Shown here in pieces: positions 10,281 through 20,830 of a stretch of DNA of 64,000 bases. Source of the DNA: Hanleya hanleyi. Lineage: Eukaryota; Mollusca; Polyplacophora; Lepidopleurida; Hanleyidae. The notes under the pieces were generated by a model. That model made no database searches. It worked only from the letters and a program-made list of their open reading frames with translations, and had not been told where the DNA came from. The stretch's first letter is position 1, and the number at the start of each line of letters is the position of its first letter. The stretch is from contig JAVTVY010018829.1 of the NCBI GenBank assembly GCA_036873755.1, forward strand, positions 16,640 through 80,639, in the 5' to 3' direction. Both the position numbers and the translations under genes were made by a program.

Positions 10281-11480
10281 GGTCAGAAGCCTATTAAAAA
10301 TGACTGACCTTGACCTATTTTATCAAGGTCAAATTCTAGTATTTGCTATATTTTTGGAAGAATTAAAGCTAGGGTCTCCAAATTCATATTATATATGCAA
10401 TTCGTGATTGACTAGAAGCTTATTCCAGTTGACTGACCTTGACCTATTTTTTATAGGTCATTTACTGTTTATTATGATATAACATGAAGAAATAAAGCTA
10501 GACTTTCCAAATTAATGCTATATGCATACATCTGGCAAAGGTCCAGAGGTATACTGAAGATGACTGACCTTGACCTATTTTATCAAGGTCAAATTATAGT
10601 ATTTGCCATGATTTTTGAAGGATTGAAGCTATGGCCTGATTGACTAGAAGTCCATCCAAGTTGACTGACCTTGACCTATTTTTTCAAGGTCATATACTGT
10701 TTATTATGGTCTAACATAAAGAAATATATCTGGGCTTCCCAAATTAATATTATGTATACATCTGGCGAAGGTCCAGAGGTGTACTGAAGATGACTGACCT
10801 TGGCGTATTTATCAAGGTCAAATTTAATATTTGCTTTATTTTATGAAGGATGGAAACTGGGGTCTCCAAATTCATATTACTTATGCAACTGGTGATTGAC
10901 TAGAAGCCTATCCCAGTTGACTGACCTTGACCTATTTTTTCAAGGATTTATTATGGTCTGTCATGAAGAAATATATCTAGGCTTTCCAAATTAATACTAT
11001 ATGTATACATCTGGCAAAGGTCCAGACATGTAGTGAAGATGACTGACCTTGACCTATTTTATCAAGGTCAAATTTTAGTATTTGCTGGGGACTCCCAAAT
11101 TCATATTGCTTATGCAACTGGTGATTGACTAGAAGCCTATCCCAGTTGACTGACTTTGACCTATTTTTTCAAGGTCATATACTGTTTATTACGATATAAC
11201 ATGAAGATTATAGCTAGGCTTTCCAAATTAATAATATGTGTACATCTGGTGATGCTCCAAAGGTGTGCTGAAGATGACTGACCTCGACCTATTTTATCCA
11301 GGTCAGATTCTATTCAGTACAATATTTCATGAAAGATTATATCTACATTGCCCAAATTTATGCCACTTATGGCTGGACCTGAAGTCTATTGAAGAATATC
11401 ACTGACCTTGACCTATTTTTAAAAGGTCAAATTCTATATGATGACTGACCTTGATCTATATTTCGAAGATAAAAGTACTT
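10280..11480 (+). repeat. Tandem array rich in TGACCTTGACCT motifs (two alternating units, about 127 and 131 bp)
   Basis: TGACTGACCTTGACCTATTTT recurs at about 10303, 10430, 10561, 10660, 10791, 10918, 11040, 11145 and 11276, with decayed forms near 11402 and 11443. Two unit types alternate. One continues ATCAAGGTCAAATTCTAGTA, the other TTCAAGGTCATATACTG, giving a higher-order period of about 250 bp. Many units hold TGACCTTGA and TCAAGGTCA in opposite orientation about 10 bases apart. These match the extended half-site bound by monomeric nuclear receptors of the ERR/SF-1 type, but a role is untested. Related single copies lie near 43020, 44810 and 46280. Confidence 0.85.
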
Positions 11481-11570
11481 GATTTGATTATAAGCTTTTT
11501 AGAAGAGTATATTTTGAGCTAAGAATTCGGTCATGCTCTACTAGAACATCAGGCCTTGGTAAAACCTGAA

Positions 11571-11705
11571 CTACAGTCAACCCTACTAGATCAGATTTTT
11601 GTTAATCTAGTTCTAAAAATACACTGATGATATTATACATTGCATGATTGCTGGGTGTAGACAATAACTGATAGCCGAGGGGTATTGAAGCCCAATGGGC
11701 TACTT
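11571..11705. repeat. Dispersed repeat copy (second copy at 5226-5366)
   Basis: Shared text includes AACTACAGTCAACCCTACTA, TTTTTGTTAATCTAGTTCTA and GCATGATTGCTGGGTGTA. Family unknown. Confidence 0.75.
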
Positions 11706-11869
11706 TTGAAAGCTCTATCACCAGTCATTGGGGGCATGCTGTCGGCACTTTTTCACAGCTGATAATATAACTTTGGGCAGTCCTGCGGTAACACAGAAGC
11801 GTTACCGTTCTCTGTTCCTGCGGTGTTATCCCGGTACACTTATGTTGTGACGAGGTCTGTACTGTAGGC

Positions 11870-12235
11870 TACCATCTGCAAATTGTCCGGTAGTCAGTGA
11901 GTGAGTAAGTCCATCTGAGTCCTTTCGTCAGCAAAATAGGAAGAACCGTTGACATTAGAACCTTGATTTTTGGCCTGAAGGTGCATTAGGGGACTGTTAC
12001 CAGCAAGTTCTGAGCTGACCCACTTTTGAAGAAAATTTCTGGTGATTTTTGATGAAAATCACTGGTGATTCTGACTTGGGCTGTGCCCATCTTAATATCG
12101 GCAGGATTTCAACTTGGGGCGGGGGGATTTCCAAGAGTTCAGTGAGCGTCGGAGTCCTTATGCCTACCCTACTTAGTAGGTCCTGTGATGTTAGTCACAC
12201 TGCCATGTTTCATGGTATAAATCAATTTTGGTAAA
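11870..12235. repeat. Dispersed repeat copy A1 (other copies at 43116 and 44529)
   Basis: Shared text includes AAATTGTCCGGTA, GAGTCCTTTCGTC, AAGAACCGTTGACATTA, TTACCAGCAAGTTCTGAG and the TAGGTCCTGTGA(C/T)GTTAGTCACAC end. This copy ends within about 40 bases of the first visible MRPL24 splice acceptor. Confidence 0.8.
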
Positions 12236-12240
12236 GTGAC

Positions 12241-12339
12241 ATTGTTTCTCTTTTGTCTTCATTCACACAGAACCGGTATTAGGAATACATGTATGAGACG
12301 GACGGCCCACTGCTTGAAGGTGTGAAATCTGGTTAGAAA
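12241..12339 (+). promoter_or_regulatory. MRPL24: Splice acceptor and 5' UTR part of MRPL24 exon with the start codon
   Basis: A pyrimidine-rich run ending TCATTCACACAG (to 12270) is a strong acceptor. The exon then carries 69 bases of leader. An in-frame TAG lies two codons before the ATG at 12340, so translation cannot start further upstream in this exon. Confidence 0.75.
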
Positions 12340-12588
12340 ATGAGATTCACGAGGGTCTGCTTCGGTTACTTCAAAAAGTATGTTGACAGGGAGGTCGCCA
12401 AGGCTACCGGCGTTCTTGTAGAAACCCCAGTACAGGGCTGGAGATTCAAGAGGATAATACCCAACTATCACTTCACCGAAGACAGACCATGGACTGAAGC
12501 TGCCAAGAATGCTAATAGGCCCCGAATAAAGCGGCCTAAATTGTACCTCGAGCCCATTAAGGAGTGGACTATATTTCTAGGAGATCGG
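12340..12588 (+). CDS. MRPL24: MRPL24 coding exon 1 (residues 1-83)
   Basis: It encodes the N-terminal 83 residues of mitochondrial ribosomal protein L24. The start is basic and lightly hydrophobic (MRFTRVCFGYFKKYV), as expected for a mitochondrial targeting region. The segment ends WTIFLGDR, which in this family leads into the KOW motif. The exon ends after a complete codon at a GTGAGC donor (12589). The frame runs on past the donor without homology. The next exon continues the same motif 35.5 kb away. Confidence 0.93.
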
Positions 12589-13019
12589 GTGAGCATTCAA
12601 TACATGTATATGCCTATTCTGTTTGTTCAATCTATGTTAGAAAAACCCATGTTTTTCTAAAAAAAAATGCCATTTATGCCAGCTGGTATTTTATCTGAAA
12701 CAATCCTGTTTGGAATATCCCAATGAAAACATGTTGTACATGTACTCAGTATATTCTGCATTCAAGGGAATGAACTCTGCCATGGTCAGTTGTTGGGTTT
12801 TTTCCCCTGATGTGAAATATTTCTTTTCAGTATGAAAAACTTGCTGGTTTGGCATGGTAATATTTACTCTGCAATAGCAGAATTTTTCTCCACTACTTCC
12901 AAACTTCCAAATAGGTGATAAAAGCTGTTGTCAAAACTGGGTCAAGTATAGGATCATAAATTTTTGCCTAAATTTTTGCAAATTTTGATTGGTTGTGTGC
13001 ATCCCGTGCATGTGCACAA

Positions 13020-13340
13020 CACATTGTTATTGTTTTCCAATTGGTTGTGTTAAGAGATGTTCAGATAATGAAAGGACACAGGAAGCTGACTGTCCGTCAA
13101 GTGACCATCATACCTACCCAGCTAATTATTCAAAGGTTGATACTATAAAGCTGTGCCCTTCCTTGCAGTACCATTTGGTTACAACTTGGTACTGTTACAG
13201 TGTGATACTGTTCTGTAACAGGTTGGTACTGGTCAGTTACAGCTCAGTACGGAGTGGTTACAGTTCAGTAGTGGATGTGTCCATCTTTCTGGTAACTGGT
13301 TGGTAACAGCTTGGTACTGTTCTGTTACAGGTCATACAGG
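13020..13340. repeat. Low-complexity GGTTGGTACTG / GGTTACAG tract
   Basis: Short degenerate repeats of TTGGTTACA, TTGGTACTGT and TAACAGGTTGGTACT. Similar text recurs in intron 3 near 49540-49670 and 50580-50770. The rest of 12589-13825 shows no gene. Confidence 0.5.
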
Positions 13341-13825
13341 TTGGTACACAACCTGTCAAAAATTGCCTGTGTAGCCTTGTCTTGCGAATACCCATCTTTT
13401 CTGCATTTAGTTACATTTGAGTATGGAATATTCAGATTTTAGATTCATTCATCAAAATTGAAAAACGAGAATTTCTGAGTTTTGTCTGTAGGTAATACTG
13501 GTGAAGTTAGGTCAGTGGTGGACAAGCATCATACAAACTATCCAATCAGATTCTGTGATTGCCTCTTCCTGTTTGCAGATTCTGACTCAGTTAACCAATC
13601 AACTGACAGATCTAAACTTATGAATGTGTCACGAGGAATGCATATAATACCTATGAGAATTATATCATTACTGAGTGAAGACAGAAGTGCTCTATCACAA
13701 AGTGATATTTTACTTTCATGAAATTGTTATATTCGGGTTAAATTGTAAGTCTGAGATACATGTATGTAGCAATTCTATATGTATTTTATGAAGTAATTAA
13801 GATTTGTAATTCATAAGACCACACT

Positions 13826-14060
13826 GTGGTAGCCTAATTAATGGTCAGAGTGTCGGCCCTGTAAGCGCTATATAACTGGGTTCAATCCCAGACAGGGTCA
13901 TACCAAAGACTTAAAAAATGGAACTTGTTGCTTCCTCGCTTACGCTCAGCATTAAGAGGATAGAACAAGGACTGGTTCGCTCGGTGTCCATATGATGTGA
14001 CTGAGTGGGATGTCATGGCTGCCTACGGCACAATATTTCTGTTCTTTGAACATTGAAGGG
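13826..14060 (+). mobile_element. tRNA-derived SINE
   Basis: The head resembles a tRNA gene with an RNA polymerase III internal promoter. A degenerate A box lies near 13830-13845, and an excellent B box, GGTTCAATCCC, at 13879-13889. The head is followed by a body with TTACGCTCAGCATTAAGAGG, GGACTGGTTCGCTCGGTGTC and GATGTGACTGAGTGGGATG. This resembles the conserved central block of metazoan SINE superfamilies such as MetaSINEs; the match is from memory and needs a database check. The 3' end is uncertain. Confidence 0.7.
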
Positions 14061-14397
14061 AGCCTCAGCCAGATATATCAAGGGAAGTTCAAAGTGGGAA
14101 CGTAGAAATTGACTTGATAAAATGGAGATGACTGTGAACATGCAAACGTTAAAGTTATGTATGGACAAATAGTTAGCAAACAGATTCAATTAATAGGAGA
14201 TGTCATTCCAGTGTGAGGATATCACAACCGATATGTTATCTGGATAGTGTAAATATATTATTTTTAACTAGTAATTACAATGTAATTATACTGAAATGAT
14301 GAACTTCTTTATATGTGCAACTTATGAACCAGCCAACCCATGATACATGTAACTCATTGTCATGCCACAAATACATAGGTATTTACATATTATAATA

Positions 14398-14760
14398 TTC
14401 AGTCTGGTAAACCCTCTAATAATTCAATCCCCCTATTAAAATTCAATCACCCCCCTTGAATTTTGTCGACAAAATTGAATCATTCGGTGTAATAAGTTTT
14501 ATCCCCCTCTAAAACTGAAGTCTTTGGAATAATTCTGGAGCAGACCTGTAGTTTACGAGAATGCGGCCCATAAACATTTTATAACCCCATTATTGGCTCA
14601 GATAGACAGCATTTATTCCTCAGGCCATTGACATGGCATGAGAGCAACAGTACATCATGGTAGATGTGTTTCAATCATCCTTAATTTTGATTGACAAAAT
14701 TCAATCGGTGGTTCTGATAAATTTGATCTCCCTGTAAAAACATTGAATTAAAGAAGAAAT
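14398..14760. mobile_element. Degenerate copy of the CCCTCTAATAATTCAATC MITE
   Basis: ACCCTCTAATAATTCAATCC at about 14411, a GACAAAATTGAAT block and, near 14690-14750, GACAAAATTCAATC with CTGATAAATTTGATC. These match fragments of the complete copy at 19938-20188. The interior carries unrelated sequence, so this copy is rearranged or itself interrupted. Confidence 0.55.
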
Positions 14761-14799
14761 AATGGATTACATATGCGTGAGTTTGAACCTTTTTTTTTT

Positions 14800-15870
14800 A
14801 ACCTGTCGTCACGCTGTCCGGCTGGCTGGCTGGCTGGCTGGATGAACGACGTGACCGCTCTAAAAGGTGAACCGTTCCAGCTAGAGTCTTCAAATTTGGT
14901 ATACTGCATTGTTGGGTGGTAAAGCACAAGCCTATTGAAACTGGGCACATTTAGTTGATTTTTGTGGTTTCCTTGGCAACATAACGAAAAATATCCATAT
15001 AACGACGTGACCGCTCTAAAAGGTGAACCGTTGCAGCTGGAGACTTCAAATTTGGTATACTGTATTGTTGGATGGTAAAGCACAAGCCTATTGAAATTGG
15101 GCGCATTTAGTTAATTTTTGTGGTTTCCATGGCAACCAATGAAAAATATCCACATGGTGACGTGACCGCTCTCAAAGGTGAACCGTTGCAGCTAGAGACT
15201 TCAAATTTGGTATACAGCATTGTTGGGTGATAAAACACAAGCCTATTGAAATTGGGGACATTTTGGTGGTTTTTGTGGTTTCCATGGCAACATAACAAAA
15301 AATATCCACATTACGACGTGCATGCTCTAAAAGCCGAACCGTTGCAGCTGGAGACTTCAAATTTGGTGTACAGCATTGTTGCATGGTAAAGCACAAGCCT
15401 GTTGAAATTGGGGACATTTTGGGGGTTTTTGTGGTTTCCATGGCAACATAACAGAAAATATCCACATTACGACGTGAATGCTCTAAAAGCCGAACCGTTG
15501 CAGCTACATGTAAAGACTTCAAATTTGGTATATACAGCAATGTTGGGTGGTAAAGCACAAGGCTATTGAAATTGGGTAAATTTGGGTGTTTTTGCTGTTT
15601 CCATGGCAACAATATGGAAAATATCCACAGAATGAGGTTAATGCTTTAGAAACAGAACCATTGCAGCTATTCACTTCAAATTTGTTAGCATTATTGTGTG
15701 CTTGGTGTTTTTGCAGTTTCCATGGCAACAAATGGAAAATATCCACAGAATGATGTTAATGCTTTAGAAACCAAACCATTGCAGCTACACACTTCGAATT
15801 TGGTAGCATATTGTGTGGTAAATCACAAGCCTATTGAAATTGGGTACATTTGTGACAATTTTTGGGTCTA
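14800..15870 (+). repeat. Tandem array of about 150-165 bp units (TTTCCATGGCAACA family)
   Basis: Six to seven units each contain GACGTGACCGCTCTAAAAG, GAACCGTTGCAGCT, GACTTCAAATTTGGTATAC, TGGTAAAGCACAAGCCTATT and TTTGTGGTTTCCATGGCAAC. The array starts after a TTTTTTTTT tract and a (GGCT)n run at 14815-14840. Minus-strand frames of 60-146 codons are repeat products. The opening with CGTC/CTGTCCGG resembles the opening of the arrays at 2828 and 53770. Confidence 0.8.
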
Positions 15871-16430
15871 TGTAAAAGTGTGCCTGGACAAAAGCCCACG
15901 ATTGGAACACTTGAGACTTACTACAGTTATCACAAACCTGTGTGGGTCAGCATCAACAAAACTGTAGATCATCTGTAACTCCTGAGAGAAGAAAACGGAC
16001 ATGGACTAAATGAGTTCCAACAATCCGGAGTACCTCACTACCTCAGTATGACATCCATGCACCCAATACCAAGGTTTGCAACAATTCCATCATCTGTATA
16101 ATACACCTGCATCTATCGTACTATGCCTTTAACATTTTACATTAACCAACAATACATGTGAACATTTCCTTACACGTAATTGAGAGCCACTTTAATGCTC
16201 CTCTTATCAGAGTGGGTGGGTGCCTGCCCCTTTTATATCTAGTTGTCTCTAGCCAACTTTCCATACAAATAAACATGACTGTTTTTCCCTCAACTACTTC
16301 TGTTTCCCCTTATTGAATGCCCTTCATCTGTCTATACCGGAGATTTATATTGCTCATGTGAAAGGGACGGCAAGTTCACACTAGGCCGATGGGATCAAGT
16401 GTGGCCGTGGCCTCTAGTTTCAACTTCCTG
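15870..16430. other. No gene seen
   Basis: No supported ORF, RNA gene or repeat. Confidence 0.4.
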
Positions 16431-16512
16431 TTCTAATAAATTTGATCACCTACAGATTTTTATGGTGGGAAATATCACTTCCTGTGATTGAATTATTGGA
16501 GGATCACCGTAG
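16430..16512. mobile_element. Half copy of the CCCTCTAATAATTCAATC MITE
   Basis: TTCTAATAAATTTGATCACC, CACTTCCTGTGATTGAATTA and TTGGAGGATCAC match one half of the 19938-20188 copy (inverted) and of the 56373 copy. Confidence 0.6.
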
Positions 16513-17121
16513 ATTTTTTTTATCATGTTGATACAGATCATCAATTTGAATTTGATAGCAATTGGTGCTTTAAGACCATCCACAATAGTATTTGTGTTCA
16601 TCAAGCTTGTCCTTAGTAAACCACAGGCTTTCCTGATCAGCTCTATGTCAAACAGTGTCAATTTGAAGGATTTAGGTGAGAAATCATCTGCTCGCCTCAA
16701 ATACCGAAATAGATGCCACATGTGGGGTTAATCACAGGAGTCCAGTCATCGATCGACTGTCACGAGACTCAGACCTCTTTGATAGCTAAACGGAGTTTGG
16801 ATACATGCCAGTCATCGATCCAGCCAATTAGCGATGAACAAACAGCCAGGCTACAGAACACTGTCACATGATCTTCACTGTCACATGATCTTCACAAGCA
16901 AAACAGGCGACTGTAAACGTGATACCTGTCAGAGAGCCCGGTTGCCCAGAGAGGACACCGGATGATGCAGTTACTGCCCACTGTACTCCTATACCAGCCC
17001 AAAGGGGCCCAGGCAAATCTCTATCGCGGTTTGATTTGACTGGGTTCGTGCAGATGAAGTAGGGTTGATAAGTGCAGTTTTAAGTCTTTTCGATGACTGA
17101 TAACCACCTACATGTACACAT

Positions 17122-17273
17122 GGGCGTCACCAGGATTTCATGAGAGGGGGTCGTTTTTTATCCTTATTTATTAGAGAGCCCAATGTTCTGTTCAACATAG
17201 GAAACTATCCTATAGTTTAGCTCTTAGAGGGAGTCGTTCGCACCCAACGACCCCCTCTAGTGATGCCCTTGGT
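17122..17273. mobile_element. Short MITE-like element, AGAGGGGGTCGTT inverted ends
   Basis: GGGCGTCACC...AGAGGGGGTCGTT at the left is mirrored by AACGACCCCCTCTAGTGATGCCC at the right, enclosing about 150 bp. There is no coding capacity. Confidence 0.55.
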
Positions 17274-17545
17274 ACAAGTGGTATTGTGAACAGTTTGAAG
17301 AAACTGGGACTGACAAGTCTTCATCAACGTTGTGTGGAGCTGCACAGTGCTCACCAGATATAGCTTGGGTAAGGTACAAACCTACAAACCTTAAACATCA
17401 CCATTACCAACCAAATTGAAAGCATTTTAGAGGTGGTTTTGAGTTCTCAAGCATCCTGTAGAAGGGCTCTACCTGTGAGTATCTCAAAACAGACTGAATA
17501 CCATGATTGACAATTTGAATGTTCATGGGCCAACCTAGACTACGT

Positions 17546-18064
17546 TCATACTACACTCCTCAGATTCATCCTCTCATTGTCCGAGTTTGTATAACCTCCT
17601 AAACTCTCGGTGTAACACTGACAGTTGGAGGTATACAACCTGATGTAATGAGAATGCCTAGATTTGGCTGCCTTTAAATTCAAGTCTGGTGGCAAAATGG
17701 TAGATTTATTTGAACACCGCAGAAACCAGTCCATGCCCTTTCTAAATCTCCTTAATTTTCAGGAAATCCACAAACTAATATTTGTTTCAGTGAGATTGCC
17801 TGATGGTATAGATGTGCTCGTCGGTGTTCTTTCTTCAAGGAACCAAGCCAATCTAGGTAAACCAAGATGGTAAATCAGGGAAATACCATCTAGACGTAAC
17901 GCTATGAAAACTTCGTGCAAAATGTTCGCCGATATTCTGCGAGATCCCATAATAACACAATCACGACCATTTCTGACTTTTCTCTCTGACAATGATTGAC
18001 GTTTACTCACAGAGATTAACGTCTTGCGCGGCACAATCTTTTGATATTTTCTACCCCCTACCAA
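17546..18064 (-). other. Unidentified minus-strand open frames (101 and 62 codons), possibly a decayed coding exon
   Basis: The frame 17759-18064 has non-repetitive, protein-like composition, with segments GRDCVIMGSRRISANILHEV and LIYHLGLPRLAWFLEERTP. After a stop, a second minus frame continues into the 62-codon frame to 17546. I do not recognise a family. It could be a remnant of a transposon or host gene, or chance. No splice model could be defended. Confidence 0.25.
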
Positions 18065-18952
18065 AGCCAGACTTTTCGCCGGAAGTAAACTCTTTGATCT
18101 TCACGGATCTGTCTGGAAATGATGCCATATTTGGATACTGTTTCCCCGATCATGTTTAATTAGTCCACGTGCTACCGTGTATAATTACTGTGGGCGTGAT
18201 TTCAACAAGCTAGTCACCTGATTGGCTAAGAAATATAGTTTCAGATTCGCATGGGATTTATATAGGGCTGAATTATAGTATAGTATTCCGTGATATTATA
18301 TTGGGAACCAAGCATGTCACATCAGCATGTATTTGAGTTAAGTGTGGAAGCCCACTTTTTGGTTAATATATTTCCCAAAGTTTCACCTTGGCAGCAGATT
18401 TTATGATGTTTATGCGTTATAATAGTAGGCCTATACAACAATGTATATTTTTCTGAGGGTAAAAAATTAGAACATTTGTTATACTTGAAATTTGTATTTC
18501 AAAATGAATTGGAGAACAATCATACATGTGTATTTATATATTTTGCAAATTATATTAACTATACTGCAATGAGATTGTTTCAAAACACACATTTGATAAG
18601 TGATACCTTGTTCCCAACAAAACAAATATGAATAAAGATAAAATCCACCTGTTTGCCTTGCTGTCCTGGTTAGCAGATGATGATAAATGAACTACTCAGT
18701 TTAATGAGACTTATCATAAATACTATCAGGGATTTGTTTGTGCATGCGATGTTTGTTACATGTATTATTCGATCATGGAAACAAACATTGAATGTTTGTA
18801 GAATCTTCCTCTCAGGTCACCATAATGCTCCATGGTGAGGGGATTTAGATCAGCTTTTACAGTTGAATACCATTCATAACAGAAACTTGGCTCACAATCA
18901 CCATGCCTCTGATATTGTTATTCTGAAACATAAATGAAATGTTTAAGTTCTT

Positions 18953-19048
18953 CCATCTATTCAATTCCATGCTAATACCCATATTTCCCAATCACACAGA
19001 CCATCTATTCAATTCCATGCTAATACCCATATTTCCCAATCACACAGA
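18953..19048. repeat. Exact 48 bp tandem duplication
   Basis: The unit starting CCATCTATTCAATTCCATGC and ending CCCAATCACACAGA occurs twice in direct succession without a visible difference. It looks like a recent local duplication. The surrounding 18065-19937 has no gene. GGGGATTTAGATCAGC also occurs twice in it (18838 and 19373). Confidence 0.85.
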
Positions 19049-19937
19049 CTGTCCTCTGTAGTACTATACTGTCAGTATGGGTATACTCTATGTGGGTCAT
19101 CTATTGATAGAACCCTGTTATGTTCACATGACCTCCAGGGGATTGACCTGCATCCTGCTTCTAAGCATGTAGGCCAGACCCATGGACCAATCAAATCGAG
19201 GCTTACAAAACAGTCTGTCTGCTTGTGTTGATCTGTCCTCTATGTAGGTCGAGTTGTTTTTTTCTGATTCAGACCAAATAAAGGTCATATCTGTTTACAA
19301 TCTAAGCATTTTTGGCTGGAGTTGTTTGCCCAGTTCTGTTTGATACAGATTTGATTCAGCAGATTTTGAGAGGGGATTTAGATCAGCAGTTTTATCACTG
19401 ATCAGCTGAACACAGCCATTTTCCCAACCCACTAGAAGTTGTTATGACTGGAATAGATCTTGTTCCCAGCCTTTGAGTGGATACATTTCATTGGTCAAAG
19501 CTGACCTCAGGGTATTAACCCATTTTCTGAGATTTATTGAAGCGGGACTTGTGTGTGCTTGAAGAAAACTGCATACATTATGCTTATATGGAAAGCCTGT
19601 GGGCAGGCGAGCACACTACTGGGGTATGGTATGTGTGTGCTGGTGCAACGCGGGACACAGGCCCTGTACAGACATGTTAACCGCTCTCCCAATTACAGGG
19701 TAAGTTTTAACCTTTTCTCTCTAATTGGTTGACTTTTCTTCACCGCGATTATGTCATAAATTACTTCTACAAATTACCAGCAAAGACACAACTGTTGTGG
19801 CGAGAAAAATTGATTCAGTGATTTCACTGTGCATAATGTTGTTATCCCGCCATCATAACATTGTGACAGTGACCCACTTTTGGTGAATCGCGTATTAAAC
19901 ACACTTGTGGGCATGTACATGTATTAATATCTTGTTA

Positions 19938-20188
19938 CGGTAATCCCTCTAATAATTCAATCGCAGGAAGTGAATTTTTTTTTATATAAAAGCAGGGGTG
20001 ATCAAATTTATTAGAACAGGAAGTTGACAAAATGGTTCAAAATCGTGCATATAATCCATTATTTTTTCATTATTTCAATGCTTTTAGATGGTGACCAAAT
20101 TTATTAGAACAGCTAAATTGAATTTTGTCCCCAAAAGGGCGGTTGATTCAATTTTGTTAGGGGGATTGAATTATTAGAGGGATTGCTG
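19938..20188. mobile_element. Complete 251 bp MITE with TA target sites
   Basis: The left end reads CGGTAATCCCTCTAATAATT and continues CAATC. The right end, inverted, reads CAGCAATCCCTCTAATAATT and continues CAATC. TA flanks both ends (19936-19937 and 20189-20190). TIRs of at least 25 bp with TA duplications suggest a Tc1/mariner-type MITE. Partial copies occur at 14398, 16430 and 56373, so the family is active or was recently amplified here. Confidence 0.8.
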
Positions 20189-20189
20189 T

Positions 20190-20830
20190 ATTAAGTTCAC
20201 ACTTGTGTCCTGAATAGTTGGTATGTATTCCGGCGCATTTACATGTATAACAGATTAGGTCACTCTGAGCTGTGATGTAATTCATGTACAAGCTGCTCTA
20301 GACCTATTCATTACATTGAAAACTGACTATAATGATATGTATTGTTTATCAAAGCATGGATAAATAGCATGTGCATGTATGTATGCACATGTTGTATCAT
20401 ATTGACCAAGGTGTAAGAACAAACCTGTAACCTCACTGTACACGGTTTATATGCCTCCTGGATATTCCTGGAATTTTAATTCCATCCTAGAAAGTGCTTA
20501 AAAGTGCATAAAAATTGGGTTTACGTCCTGGAAACTCCCTGAAAAGTCAGCATTAGGAGTGTATTGATCCCCAAGATCTCTGTCCTATCAACAGTACGTG
20601 TACATGTATATGTTAATAATCGTGTCAGAAATTGTGTAATATAGTGCTGGAAAACTGCTAGAAAATGACCTATATATCAGCTTGGAATTTTCATTGAAGG
20701 GCATTGTATGAGCCCTGACTAAAGCTGGATTGAACAAGTATACAACTAGTCTGCAGAACAGATATCAACACAAGCAGACAGTATGTGGGGTATAAATTGA
20801 TGTGAGTGTGGCATGCATTAATCAAGCCAC
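20190..20830. other. No gene seen
   Basis: AT-rich intronic sequence with scattered ACATGTA motifs and no supported gene. Confidence 0.4.

Noticed and set aside
12340..12660. MRPL24 exon 1 as a stand-alone 106-codon gene
   Set aside because: Homology stops exactly at the GTGAGC donor (12589), and the remaining KOW motif is found in phase at 48102.
13826..13900. Functional tRNA gene
   Set aside because: The B box is good, but the A box is distorted, no cloverleaf could be formed with confidence, and a SINE body follows directly.
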